Assembly (NCBI RefSeq): GCF_018305005.1
Contig: NZ_JAGQEG010000007.1
Location: 22,660-86,659 of the forward strand
Reading direction: 5' to 3'
DNA length: 64,000 nt
Source: Collimonas silvisoli
GTDB lineage: Bacteria; Pseudomonadota; Gammaproteobacteria; Burkholderiales; Burkholderiaceae_D
A program made the translations under genes and the position numbers. Of this stretch, positions 19,150 to 27,455 are shown piece by piece (position 1 is the first letter of the stretch; the number at the start of each line of letters is the position of its first letter). The notes under the pieces are model-generated. The model worked only from the letters and a program-made list of their open reading frames with translations. It was not told the origin of the DNA and made no database searches.

Positions 19150-19854
19150 ATGACTGATCTTTCCCTCTTCCCTATCACCAAGAAATGGCCGGCCCGCCAT
19201 CCCGAACGGATCCAGCTGTATTCCTTGCCAACTCCCAACGGCGTCAAAGTATCTATCATGCTGGAGGAAACCGGCCTGCCTTACGAGCCGCACCTGGTCA
19301 GCTTCGACAGCAACGACCAGACCTCGCCCGAGTTCCTGTCGCTCAATCCGAATAACAAGATCCCGGCCATCCTCGATCCCAATGGGCCGGACGGCAAACC
19401 GCTGCCGCTGTTTGAATCAGGCGCGATCCTGATTTATCTGGCGGACAAAAGCGAGCGCTTCTTGCCGCATGACCGCGCCGGACGCTACCAGACGATCCAG
19501 TGGCTGATGTTCCAGATGGGCGGCATCGGGCCGATGTTCGGCCAGCTTGGATTTTTCAATAAATTCGCTGGCAAGGATTACGAAGACAAGCGCCCGCGCG
19601 ACCGCTACGTCGCAGAATCGAAGCGCCTGCTGGCGGTACTCAACCAACGCCTTGCGGACAGCCACTGGATCATGGGGGATACCTATACCATCGCCGACAT
19701 CGCCACCTTCCCCTGGGTACGCAACCTGATCGGTTTCTACGAGGCAGGCGATCTGGTGGGCATTGCCGATTTCCCGCATGTCACGCGGGCGCTCGATGCG
19801 TTTGTTGCGCGGCCGGCGGTGGCAAAAGGCCTGACGATTCCAAAGCGCGGCTGA
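19150..19854 (+). CDS. YfcG/YghU-like glutathione transferase (Nu class)
   Basis: This 234-residue cytoplasmic protein resembles Nu-class transferases, which have glutathione-dependent disulfide-bond reductase and peroxidase activity. Near the N-terminus, IQLYSLPTPNGVKVSIMLEE (key part TPNGVKVS) carries the family's Thr/Asn glutathione contacts. It is followed by SLNPNNKIPAI with the cis-proline and by LFESGAILIYLADK. The C-terminal helical domain contains the conserved NEXT-like stretch ADIATFPWVRN. The start is fixed by GGAG 6 nt upstream. It stands alone on the plus strand, about 95 nt before the Tat-exported peptidase gene; a 6-bp GC stem-loop (19885-19906) lies just after its stop. Substrate not determinable. 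Confidence 0.9.
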   Translation: MTDLSLFPITKKWPARHPERIQLYSLPTPNGVKVSIMLEETGLPYEPHLVSFDSNDQTSPEFLSLNPNNKIPAILDPNGPDGKPLPLFESGAILIYLADKSERFLPHDRAGRYQTIQWLMFQMGGIGPMFGQLGFFNKFAGKDYEDKRPRDRYVAESKRLLAVLNQRLADSHWIMGDTYTIADIATFPWVRNLIGFYEAGDLVGIADFPHVTRALDAFVARPAVAKGLTIPKRG

Positions 19855-19949
19855 TGTTGAGATAAGCCGAATCAAGGAACCGCTCCCGGCGGCTACTCAA
19901 GCCGGGGACGGTGCGATAAAATTGCGCATCCCACCACATTTGGATCTCC

Positions 19950-20615
19950 ATGTCTTCGCGCCGAAAATTCCTGCAAAAGAGCTTGTTCCTGACCGCCTCC
20001 GGCCTCTTTTCCAGCCAGCTCCCATTTGCAGCGCAGACAGCGCTCGCCAAGGAAGCGCCCGCCACCTCTTCTGACGCCTTGCCGGCGATGGACCCGCCGC
20101 CGGACATCTTTGACGCGCAACTGGTCGACATGGAATTCTGGCTCAAACCGCGAGTGATCGAAGTGACGCGCCCTGCCAGCGGCGAACGCGCCAAGCTTCT
20201 GTATTGGAAAGATGGGGAAGTGCAAGAGTCCGCCTATCAGCAGCTATGCCATCTGCTGCGGGATGTCCAGGGCAAGCAAACCGCGCCGATAGATCCCAAG
20301 CTGCTTGAGACCCTGTGGGGCACCCAGGCTTTTATTGCGCGCTACGGCATTGTCCAGCCTCTGGAAATCCTGTCGGGATTCCGTACCGCCGCGACCAACC
20401 AGCACCTGATCGAAACCGGCGTGCCGGCGGCGCGCAAATCCTTGCATTTGGAAGGCCGCGCAGCCGACATCCGCCTCACGCAGTTAGATGCGGACGTGCT
20501 GGGCGGCTTGATCCGCAGCTTCCGCCAGGGCGGAGTCGGCTTCTATTACCGGCCAGGGAAAAATGGCGGCTGGATTCACGCCGACACGGGGCTGCAACGC
20601 ACCTGGAAAGGGTGA
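19950..20615 (+). CDS. Tat-exported DUF882 / M15-type murein peptidase, MepK (YcbK)-like
   Basis: This 221-residue protein begins with a twin-arginine signal, SSRRKFLQK, followed by a hydrophobic stretch, so it is predicted to be exported folded. The catalytic domain shows SGFRT at 142-146 and the zinc-ligand pattern H166, D173 and H210 (SLHLEGRAADIR; GWIHADTG). This matches LAS/M15 peptidases of the YcbK group, which cut peptide cross-links in peptidoglycan. The E. coli homologue, MepK, favours 3-3 cross-links. A long linker between signal and domain (residues 30-70) is proline- and aspartate-rich. It is convergent with the thiolase gene, separated by a strong inverted repeat. Confidence in the family is high. 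Confidence 0.9.
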   Translation: MSSRRKFLQKSLFLTASGLFSSQLPFAAQTALAKEAPATSSDALPAMDPPPDIFDAQLVDMEFWLKPRVIEVTRPASGERAKLLYWKDGEVQESAYQQLCHLLRDVQGKQTAPIDPKLLETLWGTQAFIARYGIVQPLEILSGFRTAATNQHLIETGVPAARKSLHLEGRAADIRLTQLDADVLGGLIRSFRQGGVGFYYRPGKNGGWIHADTGLQRTWKG

Positions 20616-20641
20616 TTGCGTTTCGGCGCTGCGTAATTTCA

Positions 20642-20679
20642 GGCGAATCAATGTGGCTTGTCTGCCGCATTGATTCGCC
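20642..20679. terminator. Bidirectional stem-loop between convergent genes
   Basis: GGCGAATCAATG (20642-20653) and CATTGATTCGCC (20668-20679) are perfect 12-bp arms, with inner GGC/GCC pairing inside the 14-nt loop. It lies 26 nt after the peptidase stop and 58 nt after the thiolase stop. A T run is missing close to the stem. Confidence 0.55.
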
Positions 20680-20736
20680 GCATTGACGCGCTTTTTCAGC
20701 TCGACAGTGTTGCTCCCTGCTGAGAAAAAATCACCT

Positions 20737-21927
20737 TCAAATACGCTCGATGATCATGGCTATGCCTTGACCACCGCCAATGCACATGGTGATCAAACCA
20801 TAGCGCTTATTAGTGCGTATCAACTCATACAGGCATTTGATTGCGATGATGCCGCCGCTCGCACCCAGAGGATGGCCGAGCGCGATGGCGCCGCCGTTGA
20901 CATTGGTGCGCGCCGGATCAAGGCCCAAGCCTTTGCACACACCCAGCGACTGCGCGGCAAAGGCTTCGTTGGATTCGATCACATCCATATCGTCAAGATT
21001 GAGACCGGCGCGCTTCAAGGCCAGCTGAACCGCCGGAATCGGGCCGGTTCCCATAATCGTTGGATCAACCCCGGCCACCCCATAAGAAACCACACGCGCC
21101 AATGGCGTCAGTCCGGCGCGCGCCGCAGCCTCAGCCGCCATCAAGACGCAGGCTGCCGCACCGTCGTTGATGCCGGAGGCATTGCCGGCGGTGACCGTGC
21201 CGCCCTCTTTCTTGAATGCCGGCTTCAGCTTAGCCAGCGATTCCATGGTGGCGTCGGCCTTCGGATATTCGTCGGTGTCGAATAATGTGACGCCTTTACG
21301 CGTCTTGATTTCGACCGGCACGATCTGCGATTTGAAGTAACCGGCGGCGATGGCCGCAGTCGCGCGTCTCTGGCTTTCCAGTGCGAAGGCGTCCTGCTCT
21401 TGGCGCGAGATGCCGTATTTCTCAGCCACGTTTTCAGCAGTGACACCCATGTGACCGGCGCCGAAAGGGTCCGACAAAGCGCCGACCATCATGTCGATCA
21501 TCTTGATATCGCCCATGCGCGCACCAAAGCGAGCGGCTTGCGTGGCGTACAGCGAACGGCTCATGCTTTCGACGCCGCCGCCGACTGCAATATCGGTCTC
21601 TTCGAGCTGGATGGCGTTGGCGGCCGTGATGATGGCTTGCAGGCCCGAGCCGCACAGGCGGTTCAGCGTCAGCGCCGTGGAATCCTTGCCCATGCCGGCA
21701 TTCAGACCGACCACGCGCGACACATACATATCGCGCGCTTCAGTGTGGATGACGTTGCCGAATATGATCTGTCCAGCTTGGGTCGGCTCGATCCTGGCAC
21801 GCGCAAATGCTTCCTTGACCGCAATCGCGCCCAGTTCGCCTGGCGCCAGATCCTTCAATGCGCCGCCATATGCGCCAATCGCAGTGCGGGCAGCGCCGAC
21901 AATTACTACGTCTCTGATGTTAGCCAT
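20737..21927 (-). CDS. Acetyl-CoA acetyltransferase (thiolase), BktB-like
   Basis: This 396-residue thiolase condenses or cleaves 3-ketoacyl-CoA in the cytoplasm. The nucleophilic Cys92 lies in [10 protein letters not shown], His352 in GHPLGASG and the acid/base Cys382 in CIGGGQG, so all catalytic residues are present. The sequence style, including [15 protein letters not shown] and [16 protein letters not shown], resembles Ralstonia BktB as I recall it. The NRLCGSG motif argues against 3-oxoadipyl-CoA thiolase (PcaF, NRLCASGMDA), despite the nearby 4-hydroxybenzoate genes. AGGAG precedes the ATG. It is transcribed toward the exported peptidase and lies behind the AraC regulator on the same strand. 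Confidence 0.92.
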   Translation of the reverse strand: MANIRDVVIVGAARTAIGAYGGALKDLAPGELGAIAVKEAFARARIEPTQAGQIIFGNVIHTEARDMYVSRVVGLNAGMGKDSTALTLNRLCGSGLQAIITAANAIQLEETDIAVGGGVESMSRSLYATQAARFGARMGDIKMIDMMVGALSDPFGAGHMGVTAENVAEKYGISRQEQDAFALESQRRATAAIAAGYFKSQIVPVEIKTRKGVTLFDTDEYPKADATMESLAKLKPAFKKEGGTVTAGNASGINDGAAACVLMAAEAAARAGLTPLARVVSYGVAGVDPTIMGTGPIPAVQLALKRAGLNLDDMDVIESNEAFAAQSLGVCKGLGLDPARTNVNGGAIALGHPLGASGGIIAIKCLYELIRTNKRYGLITMCIGGGQGIAMIIERI

Positions 21928-22061
21928 GTTTATCTCCTGGTTGGTTTGCGGTTTAGCGATGTGATATCAATCCGTACGGGCGACCTTGCAGCGGCCTGAC
22001 AGCGCCGCTGAATGCAGACAATCATATTAGCGCAGACGCGCTTGCGAAGTTCAAACTCTAT

Positions 22062-22991
22062 CTAGTGAAAGTCGCCTCCTTCAGGCGTCGTCTGTAAACG
22101 GAATTGCTTCGGTGTCAGGCCGGTATGCCGTTTAAAGACACGGCTGAAGTAAGCCGGATCCTGAAAGCCTAACTCGTACGCAATGCTGGCCACGGCGGAC
22201 GGCACGTAAGTCAGTTTGCGCCTGGCTTCCAGCATCAGGCGGTGCTGCATCATGTCAAACGCCGATTTACCGGTGAGCCTGACGCACAGGCGGTTCAGGC
22301 GGCTCTCGGTAACGCGCAACTGTGCCGCACAACGGCCTACCTGCCATTGTTCTTTGTAATGCTCTTCAACCAACACCCGGAAACGGCTGAACAATTCGAA
22401 ATCGTGACGGCCGGTGCGGTCCGCCGAGCGATGATCGGAATGCAGGCGCACCAGCAGCAGCAACACGCTGCGCGCCAGCCATTCCAGCATAAGGGTATGC
22501 CCGGCGCGCGGCCAGGACGATTCGGTCATCAGTTGTTTTAGCAAGATTTCGATGCGTTGCCGGCTTTCATCGACCGCAGTCAGAGCTATCGCCAGCGGCT
22601 CCACGAAGATGGTGGAAAACAAGGCTGCATCAACGCCCAGTTTGTCGCCAAACAACAAATTCTGGTCGACCGTCAAGACAAAACCCTGTGCTTCCTTTGA
22701 GAAATCGAAACCATGCACTACCGATGGGTGGATGGTGAGCGCCACCGGCCCCTCGCATTCCCATAACCCGGCGTCGATCTCGGCGCGGACGTGGCCGCCG
22801 AACAAAAAGAGGATCTGAAACAAGCCGCGGTGCGTGTGGCTTTGAATATGCCAGTCGTGCAGCCGGCTGCGCGTTTCTATCAACTCGATATGGACAAATT
22901 CGGCGTTCTCAGCCGCCGTGTTTTCGCCATATAAAGCGAATTGCGGAATCTCTTTTTTTATGACTTTTTTAATTGCATGCCGAGCGCCCAT
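22062..22991 (-). CDS. pobR: AraC-family regulator of 4-hydroxybenzoate hydroxylase (PobR/PobC-like)
   Basis: This 309-residue AraC/XylS-type activator is divergently transcribed from pobA, which is the usual arrangement for its regulator. The N-terminal half contains the cupin-type sensor (SHTHRGLFQILFLFGGHV). The C-terminal half has two helix-turn-helix units, the second being ASIAYELGFQDPAYFSRVFKRHTG (key part GFQDPAYFSRVFKR). I used the ATG at 22991 because GGGAAG lies upstream and because the open frame before it adds only a poor cysteine-rich extension. By inference it responds to 4-hydroxybenzoate and activates pobA; in other genera an unrelated IclR protein with the same name has this role. 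Confidence 0.85.
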   Translation of the reverse strand: MGARHAIKKVIKKEIPQFALYGENTAAENAEFVHIELIETRSRLHDWHIQSHTHRGLFQILFLFGGHVRAEIDAGLWECEGPVALTIHPSVVHGFDFSKEAQGFVLTVDQNLLFGDKLGVDAALFSTIFVEPLAIALTAVDESRQRIEILLKQLMTESSWPRAGHTLMLEWLARSVLLLLVRLHSDHRSADRTGRHDFELFSRFRVLVEEHYKEQWQVGRCAAQLRVTESRLNRLCVRLTGKSAFDMMQHRLMLEARRKLTYVPSAVASIAYELGFQDPAYFSRVFKRHTGLTPKQFRLQTTPEGGDFH

Positions 22992-23113
22992 GGTTTGCTT
23001 CCCAAAACAAGTGACTGTCAAAATAGTACAAGTTATTCTGCGTTTCATCCATTTTTAACTGAGCCCGTCTGGACTAGCATCTATAGCCATCGGTGTTACA
23101 CAAAAATCATTAA

Positions 23114-24307
<1,194 letters not shown>

Positions 24308-24528
24308 CGACAAGCTTATTGTATTTCCTGTAATCAACACCGATCCGCAGTCCTGAAAAACATGTGGATTTGGGCGTCTATCGCACAATACGGGCGATAA
24401 ACGCTTACTGCGCAACATCGGCGTCTTGTTACGAGGTAGTGCAAGCCCTAGTATTCAGCGAACCGGTAGTACGCTCGACCGTGCTCTGGCGACTTAAATA
24501 TAAAAATATAAAATCAGGAGACAATGCA
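24308..24528 (+). promoter_or_regulatory. Leader region upstream of the pcaK unit with PcaR-like site
   Basis: Within this gap TATCGC (24379-24384) and GCGATA (24394-24399) form an inverted repeat. The stretch ATCGCACAAT at 24380-24389 resembles the PcaR (IclR family) target core GATAATCGCAC that I recall from Pseudomonas. An A/T-rich run (TAAATATAAAAATATAAAATC) ends just before a ribosome site at 24517-24520. I infer a separate promoter here for the leader ORF, pcaK and perhaps the porin. Confidence 0.4.
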
Positions 24529-24630
24529 ATGCCTACCACCATCCGTTCGCGGCGGCCGCGTGCCGTCCCTATCTTTCATGCTGTTCGCAACCTGACGGTT
24601 TTCCAGCCGTGCGCCAGGAGTCCAGCATGA
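24529..24630 (+). CDS. Putative 33-codon leader ORF translationally coupled to pcaK
   Basis: A short frame starting MPTTIRSRRPRAV follows a good GGAG at 24517-24520, 8 nt before its ATG. Its TGA overlaps the ATG of the transporter gene in an ATGA arrangement. The peptide is basic at its N-terminus and unlike known proteins. It may be a real small protein, a regulatory leader that couples translation to the transporter, or chance. The overlap and the ribosome site are directly visible; function is unknown. Confidence 0.45.
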   Translation: MPTTIRSRRPRAVPIFHAVRNLTVFQPCARSPA

Positions 24631-25970
24631 CGGCCAAACAGACCATCGACGTACAACAGTTCATCGACGACAAACCGTTTTCTCTCTATCAATGGCTGAT
24701 CCTGGGGCTGTGTTTCCTGATCATCGCGATTGACGGTTTTGACACTGCAATCATCGGCTTCCTGGCGCCGGCCTTGAGCCAGGAATGGGGTGTCGAGAAA
24801 GCGGCTCTAGTGCCGGTGTTGAGCGCGGCGCTGGTGGGATTGGCGATCGGCGCGCTGCTGGCAGGACCGCTGGCGGACCGCATCGGCCGCAAGAAAGTGT
24901 TGCTGGCGTCGGTCTTGCTGTTCGGTTTCTGGACGCTGATGTCAGCCTTCGCCGGCTCGATCCAGATCCTCACTGCCTTGCGCTTTCTGACCGGCCTGGG
25001 ATTGGGCGCAGCGATGCCGAATGCGGTCACGCTGATGTCGGAATATGCGCCGCAACGCAAGCGCTCGATGATCGTCAATACCATGTTTTGCGGCTTCACC
25101 CTGGGCTCGGCGCTGGGCGGCTTTGTCGCGGCCTGGATGATTCCGCATTACGGCTGGCACAGCATGTTCATCGTCGGCGGCTGCTTGCCGCTGCTGCTCG
25201 CACTACTGTTGCTGCAACTGCCGGAATCGCCACGGTTCATGGTGGTGCGGCGCTGGCCGGATAAAAAAATCGCCGACGTATTGAACCGGATTGCTCCTGG
25301 CTCGATTACCACCGAGACGCGCTTTACCGTTCCTGAGCTGGTCGCCCTGGCGGGAAAAACCGCGCTGGCGGTGATTTTTTCGGCGCGCTATCGGTTTGGC
25401 ACGCTGATGCTGTGGCTGACGTATTTCATGGGTTTGCTGATTTTTTATCTGCTGACCAGCTGGATGCCGACACTCATCAAGAACGCCGGATTTTCATTGT
25501 CGCAAGCCAGCACCATCACCGCCTTGTTTCCCTTGGGCGGAGTGATCGGCACCTTGGCGGTCGGCTGGCTGATGGATCGCATGAGTGCGCATAAGGCGAT
25601 TGCGATTACCTATGTGCTGACCGGGATTTTTGTCTACGCCATCGGCCGCGGCACCGGCGACGCCGTGCTGCTCGGCGTGTTGATGTTCATTGCCGGCTTG
25701 TGCATGAACGGCGCGCAATCCTCGATGCCGGCGCTGGCCGCCGGTTTTTATCCAACCCAGGGGCGCGCTACCGGCGTCGCCTGGATGCTCGGCATCGGCC
25801 GTCCCGGCGGCATCCTGGGCGCAACCATCGGCGGCCAGCTGCTGCAATTCGGCTGGAGTTTGAGCGCCATCTTCAGCCTGCTGGCGCTGCCGGCTTTCGT
25901 TGCCGCCGCCGCGCTGCTATTCAAGCATCTCCATTTGAGATCGCGCGGGCAACTCAGCATGGCAGTCTGA
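24627..25970 (+). CDS. pcaK: 4-hydroxybenzoate/aromatic acid:H+ symporter (AAHS family MFS)
   Basis: This inner-membrane carrier of 447 residues has about 12 hydrophobic segments. The AAHS signature in the first transmembrane segment is present as IAIDGFDTAIIGFLAPALS. The MFS loop 2-3 motif is GPLADRIGRKKVLL, and a second copy occurs in the C-half as GWLMDRMSAHK. I set the start at the ATG at 24627, with AGGAG 7 nt upstream, rather than at the ATG six codons earlier. It lies behind pobA on the same strand after a 319-nt gap containing its own leader, and before a porin gene. Uptake of 4-hydroxybenzoate is inferred from family and context. Confidence 0.9.
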   Translation: MTAKQTIDVQQFIDDKPFSLYQWLILGLCFLIIAIDGFDTAIIGFLAPALSQEWGVEKAALVPVLSAALVGLAIGALLAGPLADRIGRKKVLLASVLLFGFWTLMSAFAGSIQILTALRFLTGLGLGAAMPNAVTLMSEYAPQRKRSMIVNTMFCGFTLGSALGGFVAAWMIPHYGWHSMFIVGGCLPLLLALLLLQLPESPRFMVVRRWPDKKIADVLNRIAPGSITTETRFTVPELVALAGKTALAVIFSARYRFGTLMLWLTYFMGLLIFYLLTSWMPTLIKNAGFSLSQASTITALFPLGGVIGTLAVGWLMDRMSAHKAIAITYVLTGIFVYAIGRGTGDAVLLGVLMFIAGLCMNGAQSSMPALAAGFYPTQGRATGVAWMLGIGRPGGILGATIGGQLLQFGWSLSAIFSLLALPAFVAAAALLFKHLHLRSRGQLSMAV

Positions 25971-26038
25971 GCAACTCTACCTAGCGGCGAAGATCACGCT
26001 TCGCTAAGACCCGGTATCGCCCTTTACGCCGATTGAAT

Positions 26039-26060
26039 GGCGGGATGCAGCATGCCCGCC
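26039..26060 (+). terminator. GC-rich stem-loop between pcaK and porin genes
   Basis: GGCGGG (26039-26044) and CCCGCC (26055-26060) pair around a 10-nt loop, about 70 nt after the pcaK stop. No T run follows, so it may only partly separate transporter and porin transcription. Confidence 0.35.
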
Positions 26061-26115
26061 GATTCTTGAGGTATCGCAGCAGCACCTGACTATAAAAATA
26101 TCTGGAGACATATTT

Positions 26116-27162
26116 ATGAAAAAGGCAATTGTCATCTTGTCCGTTCTCGCCGCAGCTACCAGCACGGTGCGCGCCCAAAGCAGCAACGTCACTATCTACG
26201 GCATTGTCGATGCCGCCATTGAGTCCGCCAACAACGGCAAGGATAAATTGAACCGCGTACAAAGCGGCAATCTGAGCCAGAGCCGGATCGGGTTTACCGG
26301 CACTGAAGATCTGGGCGGCGGATTGAAAGCCTTATTCACGCTTGAAAACGGCTTCAACGTCGACAATGGCGCGTTGGCCCAGAGCGGCCTGTTGTTCGGC
26401 CGCCAGGCCTTCGTCGGCTTGAGCTCCGCGGCCGGCGCCGTCACGCTGGGGCGTCAATATGAGCCGCTGCATTCGATGCACGTCAAGTTCAGCACGCACG
26501 CAGTCGGTTTCGGCGATGCCGCCGCCGCCTACGTGCCGGCGCTCGAAGATGTGCGGCTGGACAATTCGGTCAAGTATGTATCGCCGGTCTTCGCGGGTGT
26601 CACGCTGTCGCTGTTCTATGCGTTCGGCGAAAATACGACCGTGCCGAACGTTAGCCAGTCCTACGGCAATCTGTTCAACATCCACGCCAATTACGACAAC
26701 GGCCCCTTGTCTGCCGCGCTCAGCTACGCCTCCAAGAGAAAGACGCCGTCGGTACCGGATAACCTGACCAAAAATCTGGCGGCGGCCGTGTCCTACGATT
26801 TTTCTTTCATGAAACCGTATCTGGTGCTCGAAACGGTGCGCAATGATTTCAGCAGTGCGGCGATTCCGGATTACGATTTCTGGTCGGTGGCGCTGGATGT
26901 TCCGCTGGGCGGCGGCAGGATCAATTTCAGCTACGGCAGCCTGAAAAATAAAAGCGCTGCCAATGCCAATTCGCGCAGTTACGGCCTGGTGTATGACTAC
27001 GATCTGTCCAAACGGACTACCTTGTACACCGGCTACTCTCGGGTCAATAACGATGCGAAAGCGAGTTTTGGCGTCGGCTCGGCAAATGGCAACGAAGTCG
27101 CAGCCGCCAATCCAGGCGCCGATCCGCGCGCCGTCGTGTTCGGCATACGTCACAAGTTCTAG
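26116..27162 (+). CDS. Gram-negative trimeric porin (OmpC/Omp32-like)
   Basis: This 348-residue outer-membrane porin of the betaproteobacterial Porin_4 type has a short signal peptide cut after residues VRA (about residue 20). The N-terminal strand is SSNVTIYGIVDAAIE, followed by SRIGFTGTEDLGGGLKALF (a hallmark of these porins) and LFGRQAFVGLSSAAGAVTLGRQ (key part GRQAFVGLSS). The C-terminus ends in RHKF with the terminal Phe required for outer-membrane insertion. GGAG precedes the ATG. It follows the aromatic-acid transporter, so passage of aromatic acids across the outer membrane is a reasonable inference. A strong terminator follows. Confidence 0.93.
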   Translation: MKKAIVILSVLAAATSTVRAQSSNVTIYGIVDAAIESANNGKDKLNRVQSGNLSQSRIGFTGTEDLGGGLKALFTLENGFNVDNGALAQSGLLFGRQAFVGLSSAAGAVTLGRQYEPLHSMHVKFSTHAVGFGDAAAAYVPALEDVRLDNSVKYVSPVFAGVTLSLFYAFGENTTVPNVSQSYGNLFNIHANYDNGPLSAALSYASKRKTPSVPDNLTKNLAAAVSYDFSFMKPYLVLETVRNDFSSAAIPDYDFWSVALDVPLGGGRINFSYGSLKNKSAANANSRSYGLVYDYDLSKRTTLYTGYSRVNNDAKASFGVGSANGNEVAAANPGADPRAVVFGIRHKF

Positions 27163-27177
27163 CAAGAAATTATGCAA

Positions 27178-27210
27178 GACGGAGCCGCAACGGCTCCGTC
27201 CGGTTTGTTC
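27178..27210 (+). terminator. Rho-independent terminator of the porin gene
   Basis: GACGGAGCCG (27178-27187) and CGGCTCCGTC (27191-27200) form a perfect 10-bp stem with a CAA triloop, followed by CGGTTTGTTC. It lies 15 nt after the porin stop codon. Confidence 0.8.
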
Positions 27211-27248
27211 GCGCTTTATAAAAACAGATCCGACTTACCAGATTATTC

Positions 27249-27455
27249 CTATAGAAAATCTTCCCCGCCCAACGGATGGTTTGATGTCGATGGGCGGTGT
27301 TTTGCGCGGGATAACACGGCATTGAGCAATACATCGCGGCCGGCGCCGCTGACGATATCCTGATGCGGATAACCCAGCGTTTCCACCGCCGTGCGTACCG
27401 CTGCAATACAGTTGGCGCCGAACGGGGTGGCATGACTAAAATTGCGAACTGGCCG
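27249..27455 (-). pseudogene. 3' remnant of a hydantoinase/carbamoylase-family (M20) Zn-dependent amidohydrolase
   Basis: Directly after the RND permease stop codon, the minus strand stays open for 69 codons in one frame. It reads FSHATPFGANCIAAVR, then AVETLGYPHQDIVSGAG, then DVLLNAVLSRA. N-carbamoyl-L-amino-acid hydrolases end with a closely similar VAAVR...LGY.H.DIVSGAGHDA segment, then about 40 residues with VPC..GISHNE, then a D/NVLLHA helix. Here the segment between SGAG and DVLL is missing, so an internal deletion of about 40 codons is inferred, and the N-terminal part of the gene is absent. It cannot be functional. It probably marks the site where the efflux operon replaced or truncated an older gene. 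Confidence 0.65.

Noticed and set aside
20737..21927. Assignment of the thiolase as PcaF of the beta-ketoadipate pathway
   Set aside because: The active-site motif is [10 protein letters not shown], of the acetyl-CoA acetyltransferase type, not NRLCASGMDA.
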